64,000 nucleotides of DNA. Source: MAG-120531 sp963934855 (GTDB lineage Bacteria; Bacteroidota; Bacteroidia; Flavobacteriales; Flavobacteriaceae). The notes below the pieces were generated by a model, which did no database searches, was not told where the DNA came from, and worked only from the letters and a program-made list of their open reading frames with translations. Made by a program: the position numbers and the translations under genes. This document shows, piece after piece, positions 53,196-61,181 of this stretch. The stretch's first letter is position 1, and each line of letters begins with the position of its first letter. The stretch is taken from the NCBI GenBank assembly GCA_963934855.1, contig CAWWAC010000004.1:25108-89107 (forward strand), in the 5' to 3' direction.

Positions 53196-54428
53196 ATGGC
53201 CAAGGAAAATCTTGAGTGTTCTTTTTGCGGAAGAAAAAAACCAGAAACTAATTTGCTTATAGCAGGCATAGATGCTCACATCTGTGACCGTTGCATTTTA
53301 CAAGCCAATGGCATTGTTGCAGAAGAGTCTAAGGGAGCAAATACACAAAAATTATCTGACGCTTTAATTCTTAAAAAACCTATAGAAATAAAAGACTTTT
53401 TAGACCAGTTTGTCATTGGTCAGGACCGCACTAAAAAGGTCCTTTCCGTAGCAGTTTACAATCACTACAAAAGACTTTTACAAAAAAATACTCATGACGA
53501 TGTTGAGATTCAGAAATCCAACATCATTATGGTAGGACAAACCGGAACTGGAAAAACCCTAATGGCTAAGACCATTGCCAAAATGCTCAATGTGCCACTA
53601 GCTATCGTAGACGCTACTGTGCTTACAGAAGCAGGATATGTAGGAGAAGATGTAGAAAGTATATTAACTCGCTTACTACAAGCTGCAGATTACGATTTAG
53701 AAAAAGCAGAACGCGGTATTGTATTTATAGACGAGATTGATAAAATAGCTCGCAAGAGCGACAATCCTTCTATTACCAGAGACGTCTCCGGAGAAGGTGT
53801 GCAGCAAGGGCTTTTAAAGCTTTTAGAAGGTACCGTTGTAAATGTACCACCAAAAGGAGGCAGAAAGCACCCAGACCAAAAATTTATTGAAGTCAATACA
53901 GAAAATATTCTTTTTATTGCTGGAGGTGCTTTTGACGGAATAGAGAAAAAAATTAGTAATAGACTTAATATGCAAGCAGTTGGCTACAGTGCTTCTAAAG
54001 CAGATGATGTACTAGACCAAGAAAACCTACTGCAATATATCATTCCAAAAGACCTAAAAGACTTTGGACTTATACCCGAGATTATTGGACGTCTGCCAGT
54101 ACTCACCCACATGAACCCACTTGACAAAAAAACCCTTAGAGCTATTTTAACGCAGCCTAAAAATGCCATTATCAAACAATATGAAAAGTTGTTTGAGATG
54201 GATGGAATTGCGCTAGAAGTCACTAATGGGGCTTTAGATTTTTTAGTGGAAAAAGCATTGGAATACAAACTTGGCGCTAGAGGGCTTAGATCTCTTTGTG
54301 AGTCTGTCTTTACAGAAGCCATGTTTAGCATGCCAAGTGGTGAAGAAAAAGAATTCAAAGTAGACCTTAGCTATGCCAAAAAAATGCTTTCTTTTGAAAC
54401 AGAAAAAAAACTAAAAGCAGTTTCCTAA
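53196..54428 (+). CDS. clpX: ATP-dependent Clp protease ATP-binding subunit ClpX
   Basis: AAA+ unfoldase that feeds ClpP. The 410-residue protein has the N-terminal zinc finger C8, C11, C30, C33, Walker A GQTGTGKT (114-121), Walker B VFIDE (176-180) and the sensor/IGRLPV segment with the IGF-type loop region after it. Immediately downstream of clpP and convergent with the GH3 gene. Confidence 0.97.
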   Translation: MAKENLECSFCGRKKPETNLLIAGIDAHICDRCILQANGIVAEESKGANTQKLSDALILKKPIEIKDFLDQFVIGQDRTKKVLSVAVYNHYKRLLQKNTHDDVEIQKSNIIMVGQTGTGKTLMAKTIAKMLNVPLAIVDATVLTEAGYVGEDVESILTRLLQAADYDLEKAERGIVFIDEIDKIARKSDNPSITRDVSGEGVQQGLLKLLEGTVVNVPPKGGRKHPDQKFIEVNTENILFIAGGAFDGIEKKISNRLNMQAVGYSASKADDVLDQENLLQYIIPKDLKDFGLIPEIIGRLPVLTHMNPLDKKTLRAILTQPKNAIIKQYEKLFEMDGIALEVTNGALDFLVEKALEYKLGARGLRSLCESVFTEAMFSMPSGEEKEFKVDLSYAKKMLSFETEKKLKAVS

Positions 54429-54436
54429 AAACAGTC

Positions 54437-55951
54437 TCAATCATTAAGTAGTAATAGCGCTTCTAAATACTGCCTAGAGTTAGAAAGTCTAGGGATTTTG
54501 TGCTGACCTCCTAGTTTGTCTTTAGAAGCCAGCCATTTGTGAAAAACACCTTTTTTACCAAGGTGAAGTACGGGCCTATTTAGGGTAATATTGTTATACC
54601 TCTTGGCTTCATAGTCAGAGTTTAGAGATTTTAAAGCATTGTCTAAGAGCTCTATAAAATGCCTTATGTCTTTAGGTGGGGTTCTGAACTCAATAAGCCA
54701 TTCATGACCACCCTTTTCCTTGTCTTTCATAAAAATAGGGGCAGCTGTGTACTCTATAATGTCAGTTTGAGTTTTTTTGCTCACTATCCTGAGTGCCTCT
54801 TCTGCATTTTCAATAATAAGTTCCTCTCCAAACACATTAATATGGTGCTTAGTCCTTCCCGTCACTTTAATTCTATGAGGGCTTAAGGAGGTGAAGCGTA
54901 CGGTGTCTCCAACCTTATAACGCCATAGACCCGCATTGGTTGTAATCACAATGGCGTAATTTTCATGAAGTTTTACCTCTGAAAGGGGAATGGCATTTTC
55001 AGACTCTTTTTCATAGCTGTCCATCGGTATAAATTCATAGAAAATTCCGTAGTCCAACATAAGCAATAAGTCCTCTCCTTTGTTGCGGTCTTGTATGGCA
55101 AAAAACCCCTCAGAGGCATTGTATATTTCATAATAGTTAAAAGATTTTCTAGGAAGTAATTTCTTAAACTGCTCCTTATAGGGACTAAAACTAACACCAC
55201 CATGAAAATATACTTCTAACTGATCCCAAACTTGAAATAATTGCTCATTGCCAGTGGTATCTAACAGCTCATTTAAGAGCACCAACATCCAAGAGGGTAC
55301 TCCAGCCATACTGGTTACATTTTCTACAGAAGATTCTTGAATAATGGCTGCCAACTTGTTATTCCAGTCAGACATTAAGGATACCCTATTACTAGGTGTG
55401 GAGCTAAATTCTGCCCAAAAAGGCATATTGTCTATTAAAATGGCAGAGAGATCTCCATATGTACTTCCATGAGATTCATAGAGTTCTTTACTTCCTCCCA
55501 GCCTTAAACTCTTTCCAATGAAAAGCTGTGAATTTTCATTATTGTTTAAATAAATAGAGAGTAAATCTTTACTAGATTTGTAATGACAATCTTCCAAAGA
55601 CTCTTGGCTTACAGGAATAAATTTACTCTTAGCATTGGTAGTGCCGCTGCTTTTAGCAAACAGTTTAATAGGAGTTGGCCAGAAGAGATCAGACTCTCCT
55701 TTTCTGGCTCTGCTAATGAGCGGCTCCATGCCTTCGTAATTTACTATGGGTACACGCTCAGAAAAATCTTTATAATTTTTAATGCTCTTAAAATCATAGC
55801 TGCACCCTATATAGGTGTCTTTTGCATAATCTACAAGACCCAAGAGTAATTCCTGTTGTACCTCTGCAGGGTATTTAATGAAAAGCTCTATCTGGTGTAG
55901 GCGCTTTTTTAGAAGCCAAGAGGCTACCGAATTAATTAAGGTGATGGGCAT
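54437..55951 (-). CDS. GH3 family acyl-adenylating protein
   Basis: A 504-residue member of the GH3 family, related to plant auxin/jasmonate amido synthetases. It has the AMP-binding SSGTTNAKSKFIPVS (101-115) and NYYEIYNASEGFFAIQD, the second nucleotide motif. The bacterial function is unknown; conjugation of an acyl acid to an amino acid or amine is the inferred chemistry. It is monocistronic here, convergent with clpX and divergent from the DUF2797 gene. Confidence 0.88.
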   Translation of the reverse strand: MPITLINSVASWLLKKRLHQIELFIKYPAEVQQELLLGLVDYAKDTYIGCSYDFKSIKNYKDFSERVPIVNYEGMEPLISRARKGESDLFWPTPIKLFAKSSGTTNAKSKFIPVSQESLEDCHYKSSKDLLSIYLNNNENSQLFIGKSLRLGGSKELYESHGSTYGDLSAILIDNMPFWAEFSSTPSNRVSLMSDWNNKLAAIIQESSVENVTSMAGVPSWMLVLLNELLDTTGNEQLFQVWDQLEVYFHGGVSFSPYKEQFKKLLPRKSFNYYEIYNASEGFFAIQDRNKGEDLLLMLDYGIFYEFIPMDSYEKESENAIPLSEVKLHENYAIVITTNAGLWRYKVGDTVRFTSLSPHRIKVTGRTKHHINVFGEELIIENAEEALRIVSKKTQTDIIEYTAAPIFMKDKEKGGHEWLIEFRTPPKDIRHFIELLDNALKSLNSDYEAKRYNNITLNRPVLHLGKKGVFHKWLASKDKLGGQHKIPRLSNSRQYLEALLLLND

Positions 55952-56030
55952 TCAGTGTATATTTTGTAGCTTGCTTAAAAATAGGTTTTAATTTGGTCCT
56001 AGCAAACCACAAAAGAAGATTTCAGCTCCC

Positions 56031-56825
56031 ATGACATACCAAGGCGTTCTAACAAAAATGCAAACCCAATACGGAGACCCCATAGAATACTATCTAGTTT
56101 TTAAAGAAGATTTCCTTCACCTCAATACCCTTATTGGAAAAGAAATCACCTTAATTATGGATGGCTATGAGTGCTTGCAATGTCATGAGCCTAAGGAAAT
56201 ATTTAGACAGGGGTTTTGCAAAAGTTGTTTTTTTGATAGTGCTCAGGCAGGAGACTGGATTATGAGACCAGAACTAAGCAAGGCGCATTTAAATATAGAA
56301 GACAGAGATTTGGAGTATGAAAAAAAAGTGCAATTACAACCACACATTGTGTACTTAGCAAATTCAAGTCATTTAAAAGTAGGAGTGACCAGAAAAACAC
56401 AGGTTCCCACCAGATGGATAGACCAAGGTGCGCATGGAGCAATAGAAATACTAGAAGCACCCAATAGATATTTAGCAGGTATTACAGAGGTGGCCTTAAA
56501 AGATTTTGTGTCAGACAAAACTAACTGGCGCAAAATGCTCACCAACCAGACCCAAGATGAAGATTTAGCTGCCATGAGAGATCGTTTAAAAGTACATATT
56601 CCATCAGAGGCACTTCCCTATTATTTAGACAAGACAGCAGAAATAGCCATACATTTTCCAGTGACAGTCTATCCTGAAAAAGTACAGAGTATAAGCCTTA
56701 AAAAAACACCCACTTTTACAGGAAAGCTAAGCGGAATAAAAGGACAGTATTTACTTTTTAAAGACCAGTGCGTTTTTAATGTGAGGAGTCATGAGGGTTT
56801 TGTAGTGTCCATTCTCATAGACTAG
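56031..56825 (+). CDS. DUF2797 protein with zinc ribbon
   Basis: A 264-residue protein of unknown function. It has four cysteines in a zinc-ribbon pattern (C48, C51, C63, C66). Then comes a segment that resembles a GIY-YIG nuclease core: VYL (107-109), KVGVTR (116-121), RW (128-129) and a Glu at 153 in ITEVALKDF. Enzyme activity is not established for the family. It ends 2 bp before the convergent transporter gene. Confidence 0.78.
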   Translation: MTYQGVLTKMQTQYGDPIEYYLVFKEDFLHLNTLIGKEITLIMDGYECLQCHEPKEIFRQGFCKSCFFDSAQAGDWIMRPELSKAHLNIEDRDLEYEKKVQLQPHIVYLANSSHLKVGVTRKTQVPTRWIDQGAHGAIEILEAPNRYLAGITEVALKDFVSDKTNWRKMLTNQTQDEDLAAMRDRLKVHIPSEALPYYLDKTAEIAIHFPVTVYPEKVQSISLKKTPTFTGKLSGIKGQYLLFKDQCVFNVRSHEGFVVSILID

Positions 56826-56827
56826 TG

Positions 56828-57553
56828 TTACCAATCTATCTCTTGCCCTTCAGACAATCTAAATCTCTTTCTAAACCACCATACAAATCCGTATAAAAAA
56901 GGGGTGTCTAAAACAGCTAATATCACTTTAAAAATAAATCCACTGGCTACTAATCCTAAAAATAAAGACCAAGGCAATACGCCAAATGTACACAGCAATA
57001 AAACCACTAAAAAAGTATCGGCAAACTGAGATAAAAAAGTAGAAAAATTGTTCCTAACCCAAAGGTGTTTTCCTTTAGTTAAGTGCTTCCAAAAGTGATA
57101 GAGACTAATATCAATATATTGAGCAGCCAAATAGGCCAACATAGATGCTAAAACTGCTACAGGAGACAAGGCAAATACCTTATCAAAAACAAGGTCTCCC
57201 ACTGAAGAATTCTCCATAGCCGGAACTGCGTTGGCTAACAAAATAATCCCCATTGAAAAGAGAGAAGCGAATATTCCAGCGCTCACAATAGCATTGGCTT
57301 TTTTTACACCATATATTTCTGAAATGAGATCTGTAATTAGAAAGGTGATTGGATAAGGCAAAATACCCACAGATACCTGAAAAAGAGGTACTCCAAAAAT
57401 GGAGATATCACCAAAGGGCTGCCAAGAAAAAAATTTTTGGAAGATTAAATTTGAAACCACCAAAGAGGTCATAAATAAAGCCCCTAATAAGAGGTATATT
57501 TTTTGAGCCAAAGCCTTGTCTAGTCCTTCTAATTGTTTTGTGCTGCTTACCAA
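56828..57553 (-). CDS. Queuosine precursor transporter (YhhQ/ECF-type)
   Basis: A 241-residue membrane protein with about six hydrophobic segments. The family core is seen in LPYPITFLITDLISEIYG and in the ISLYHFWKHLTKGKHLWVRN loop, with an FLSQFADT motif. YhhQ-type proteins import preQ0/preQ1 for tRNA queuosine, which fits with queA in this window. Probably co-transcribed with sppA (22 bp apart). Confidence 0.9.
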   Translation of the reverse strand: MVSSTKQLEGLDKALAQKIYLLLGALFMTSLVVSNLIFQKFFSWQPFGDISIFGVPLFQVSVGILPYPITFLITDLISEIYGVKKANAIVSAGIFASLFSMGIILLANAVPAMENSSVGDLVFDKVFALSPVAVLASMLAYLAAQYIDISLYHFWKHLTKGKHLWVRNNFSTFLSQFADTFLVVLLLCTFGVLPWSLFLGLVASGFIFKVILAVLDTPFLYGFVWWFRKRFRLSEGQEIDW

Positions 57554-57575
57554 GTAATTGAATAATTAAGTATTA

Positions 57576-59336
57576 CTATTGAACCTCTAGAACAAAAGGC
57601 ATTCTAGCTTGTATGCCCTCTCTGCTCATTTTTTGTGTCATATGCCTCATAAAGCCAGCTGCGTCATAGGTAGGATTTGGCGTGCTTAAAAAGGCATTTA
57701 CACGCGTGCTAACCCCTGCAAAGTCCTCTATAAATTGCTCTAAAGGAGACTTATATTTAGGATAATTTCTAATTCCGTACTCAGTAGTATTACCCAACTC
57801 AGCTGCCGCAGCAATGGCAATATCTAAGTCTCCAATTCCATCTATAAGCCCACCTGCTAGTGCTGCTTTGGCAGTCCAAACCCTCCCTTGGGCTAAGGAA
57901 TCTGCGGCAGCCATAGAAATACCACGGCCAGCGCTTACTCTACTTAAAAAAGTCTGATAAGTATCTTCTATACTCTCAGTGGTGAGGGCCCTAAATTTTT
58001 CTGTCATGGGAATAAATACAGAGTAGTTAGCGCCGTTGTCATGGGTGCTAATCTGCTGCGCATTTACGCCCCATTCTGAGGCCAAACCAGACACATTAGG
58101 TAGGATTCCAAAAACCCCAATTGAACCGGTAATGGTAGTTGGAGTGGCAAATATTTTATTTGCCCCAGCCGCAATATAGTATCCGCCAGAGGCGGCCACA
58201 TCTCCCATAGAAACAACCACAGGCTTCATTTTTTTTGCATTTTCTATAGCGTTCCAAATAAGATCAGACACCAAAGCGCTCCCCCCTGGAGAGTTCACTC
58301 TCAGTACAATGGCCTTCACGCTGCTGTTAGAAGCTGCAGCCTCTATTCCCTCAATAGTGAGCTCTTGTCCTATATAATCTGCGTTGCCTTTACCGTATAA
58401 AATCTCTCCCTGGGCGTAGACCACCGCAATATTTTCCTTGCTACTATATGGGCGTTTTGTGGTAGCATAGTCCATGTAATCCCTTAAAGAAACCGTTTTT
58501 GGTTTGGTTGGAAGGGGTAAATCAAAAGCTTTTTTAAGTACCAGCTCATAGTCATCTACATACAACAAACCGTCTATAAGTCCATTCTTTAGGGCTAAAG
58601 AAGCGGTTCTACCTCCCATTTCAGTGACTAATTCGTTTAATTTTTCTAAAGTCATATGACGGCTTTCTGCCATCTCTACTGCTATTTCATTCCATATACC
58701 TCCTAACAACTCTGAAAGCTGGGTCTTTTGGGCATCGCTCATTTCGTTAGCCAAATAAGGTTCTACTGCACTTTTGTATTTACCGTGCCTAATCACTTCC
58801 ATTTTTAATCCAGACTTGTCTTGAAAATCTTTTAAATACAAAACCTCAGTACTGAGGCCCTTAAATTCTAAAATACCAGTAGGACTTAAAAAAACAGAAT
58901 CTGCTACTGACGCCAAGAAGTAATCTTTTTGGTCATATATATCCGAATAAGAAAATATTTTCTTTCCAGAGGTTTTAAAGTCACTTAAGGCTTCTCTAAT
59001 ACTATGAATTTGTGAAAAACCACCCATAAAATAGGGGTTTCTAATACTAATGCCTCTTACCCTACTGTCTTCCTTAGCCACTTTAATAGCTAATAGCATT
59101 TGGTCTAAACCCATACTAGGGTCTGCAAAGGCAGAAAAAGGATCCTGAGCGGCGTCTGCCACCCTGTCTTTTACATATCCCTGGAAATCTAGCTCTAACA
59201 CTACCTTATCACCAATAGTAGTAGAGGACTCTATATCACTGAGCGCACTTATGAGTACAAAAATCATAAAAAAAGCAATTCCAAAGGCCACTAAGGTTCC
59301 CAAACAAGATGCAAAAAAGTTTCTCAAAAAAGTCAT
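57576..59336 (-). CDS. sppA: Signal peptide peptidase SppA, 67K type
   Basis: Membrane-anchored Ser-Lys protease that digests cleaved signal peptides. Start set at the ATG at 59336 (MTFLRNFFASCLGT), which puts the membrane anchor at the N-terminus; the longer frame adds 11 residues. The product of about 586 residues has two S49 domains. The catalytic Lys is K188 (RHGKYKSAVEP) and the Ser is S383 (DVAASGGYYIA). Divergent from the folK fusion across 63 bp. Confidence 0.95.
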   Translation of the reverse strand: MTFLRNFFASCLGTLVAFGIAFFMIFVLISALSDIESSTTIGDKVVLELDFQGYVKDRVADAAQDPFSAFADPSMGLDQMLLAIKVAKEDSRVRGISIRNPYFMGGFSQIHSIREALSDFKTSGKKIFSYSDIYDQKDYFLASVADSVFLSPTGILEFKGLSTEVLYLKDFQDKSGLKMEVIRHGKYKSAVEPYLANEMSDAQKTQLSELLGGIWNEIAVEMAESRHMTLEKLNELVTEMGGRTASLALKNGLIDGLLYVDDYELVLKKAFDLPLPTKPKTVSLRDYMDYATTKRPYSSKENIAVVYAQGEILYGKGNADYIGQELTIEGIEAAASNSSVKAIVLRVNSPGGSALVSDLIWNAIENAKKMKPVVVSMGDVAASGGYYIAAGANKIFATPTTITGSIGVFGILPNVSGLASEWGVNAQQISTHDNGANYSVFIPMTEKFRALTTESIEDTYQTFLSRVSAGRGISMAAADSLAQGRVWTAKAALAGGLIDGIGDLDIAIAAAAELGNTTEYGIRNYPKYKSPLEQFIEDFAGVSTRVNAFLSTPNPTYDAAGFMRHMTQKMSREGIQARMPFVLEVQ

Positions 59337-59399
59337 AATACAATTTTTTATAACTACAAAGATACCCATTCTTAAATTCTTTTGTTACTTTGTTTTCGC

Positions 59400-60548
59400 A
59401 TGAAAAAACAAACTTATAAAGCATATTTTTCTTTGGGAAGTAATCTTGGAGACAGGGCGCTCATGCTTCAAAAAGCCCTCTTTCTTATGGCAGACCGCAT
59501 GGGGGCCATCACGGCTATTTCAAAGGTTTACCAGGCCGCAGCTTGGGGCTTTGAATCTGAAGATTTTCTAAACTGTTGTCTGTCTATAGAAACAACACTA
59601 GCTCCTTTAGAGTTAATGGATTGCATAGTAGAAATTGAAAGTTTTTTGGGTAGAAAAAGACAACTGAATACTGGTTATGAAGCCAGAAGCATAGACATTG
59701 ATTTACTGCTATACGGCGCACTAGTCATTGAAGAGCCAACTCTCAGAGTCCCACACCAGCACATAGAAAAAAGAGCTTTTGTCCTGAGGCCTCTGGCCGA
59801 TATAGCAGCACAAATCCCCCACCCTATTTCTGGACTTACCGTGTCCAGTCTCTTAGACGCATGTAAAGATACCACTGCTTTAAAAGAAACTAATATTGAG
59901 TTAAAACTAGCCGTTCACCTCTTAGATAGTGGGCTTGGTTTTATTGCCATAGAAGGAAATATTGGCGCTGGAAAAACCACCCTTTCTAGTATGATTTCTA
60001 ACACTTTCAATGCCAAACTTATTTTAGAAGGCTTTGCAGACAATCCATTTTTACCAAAATTTTATGAAGACAAAGCCCGCTATGCCTTTCCTTTAGAAAT
60101 GTCCTTCTTGGCTGAGCGTTACCAGCAATACTCAGAGAGCACTTCTCAATTAGACCTCTTTAAAAACTTTATGGTGAGTGATTATGATATTTATAAATCA
60201 CTTATTTTTGCTCAAATCACCTTAAGTACAGAAGAGTACACCCTTTACAGAAAACTATTTGGTTTTATGTATAAGGATGCCAAAATACCAGATGCCTATA
60301 TTTACTTATACCAGAATACAGACCGTTTGCTTGAGAATATTGCCAAAAGAGGACGGGACTATGAAAAAAATATTGACGCTGCATACCTGGAGAAAATTAA
60401 CCAGGGTTATTTGGATTTTATTAAAACGCACCATCAAAACCAGCATCTTATTTTAGATATCTCAGACAGAGATTTTGTAAACAATCCAGAAGACTACCAA
60501 TGGATATTAAATAAAATAGCCCTCTTTGGTTTTTTAAAAACAACTTAA
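59400..60548 (+). CDS. folK: Fusion: HPPK (folate) + deoxynucleoside kinase
   Basis: Start taken at the ATG at 59400 (MKKQTYKAYFSLGSNLGDR); an earlier in-frame ATG lies inside the likely promoter. Residues 1 to about 155 are 6-hydroxymethyl-dihydropterin pyrophosphokinase, with SLGSNLGDR, AWGFESEDFLN and ARSIDIDLLLYG. Residues about 180-382 are a deoxynucleoside kinase with P-loop GNIGAGKT (186-193) and LID KRGRDYEKN. Each half looks complete. HPPK-kinase fusions are known in Flavobacteriia. It joins folate synthesis to deoxynucleoside salvage. The 3' end overlaps the convergent SpoU gene by 15 bp. Confidence 0.92.
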   Translation: MKKQTYKAYFSLGSNLGDRALMLQKALFLMADRMGAITAISKVYQAAAWGFESEDFLNCCLSIETTLAPLELMDCIVEIESFLGRKRQLNTGYEARSIDIDLLLYGALVIEEPTLRVPHQHIEKRAFVLRPLADIAAQIPHPISGLTVSSLLDACKDTTALKETNIELKLAVHLLDSGLGFIAIEGNIGAGKTTLSSMISNTFNAKLILEGFADNPFLPKFYEDKARYAFPLEMSFLAERYQQYSESTSQLDLFKNFMVSDYDIYKSLIFAQITLSTEEYTLYRKLFGFMYKDAKIPDAYIYLYQNTDRLLENIAKRGRDYEKNIDAAYLEKINQGYLDFIKTHHQNQHLILDISDRDFVNNPEDYQWILNKIALFGFLKTT

Positions 60549-61067
60549 TTTTTTCCAAAAGTCCCATACTGCAATACCTGCGCTCACAGAAATATTAAGG
60601 GAATGTTTGGTGCCAAATTGTGGAATTTCTACCACCCCATCACTGGCAGTGACCACCTCTTGGGCCACGCCCTGAACCTCATTCCCAAAAATAAGGGCAT
60701 AAGTAGTTTTTGGGCTAACAGCCATCTGATCTAAATAAGTGGCACCGGCAGCCTGCTCTACAGACCACACCTCTGTTCCTGCTTCTTGTAGCTCTTTAAG
60801 CAGCTTTAAAGTGCTTGTTCTGTATTCCCATGCTACGGTTTCTGTAGCACCCAAAGCAGTTTTATGAATATCTTTATGTGGGGGGGTGGCAGTAATGCCA
60901 CAGAGGTAAATTTTTTGTACCAAAAAAGCATCGGCGGTTCTAAAAATAGATCCAATATTATTTAAGCTTCTAATATTGTCTAAAATTAGAATGAGAGGTG
61001 TTTTTGAGGCTGCCTTAAAGCCCGCTATATCCAAACGGTCTAGAGCTTCATTAGGAGTTTTCTGCAT
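60534..61067 (-). CDS. SpoU/TrmH family RNA 2'-O-methyltransferase
   Basis: A 177-residue SPOUT methyltransferase: LDNIRSLNNIGSIFRTADAF (motif 1 with the catalytic Arg), FGNEVQGV (motif 2) and IPQFGTKHSLNISVSAGI (motif 3). It consists of the SPOUT domain alone, without an N-terminal RNA-binding extension. The target RNA is unknown. Tail-to-tail overlap of 15 bp with the folK fusion. Confidence 0.92.
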   Translation of the reverse strand: MQKTPNEALDRLDIAGFKAASKTPLILILDNIRSLNNIGSIFRTADAFLVQKIYLCGITATPPHKDIHKTALGATETVAWEYRTSTLKLLKELQEAGTEVWSVEQAAGATYLDQMAVSPKTTYALIFGNEVQGVAQEVVTASDGVVEIPQFGTKHSLNISVSAGIAVWDFWKKLSCF

Positions 61068-61181
61068 GGTCAGTGATTGTTTTTTCTACAATTCCCCTTA
61101 GATATGAACAAATCTTTTCTAAAGGATGGGAAAATAGTACATTGCTGTATTATTTAAGTCTTCAAAAATACACTAATTAAA

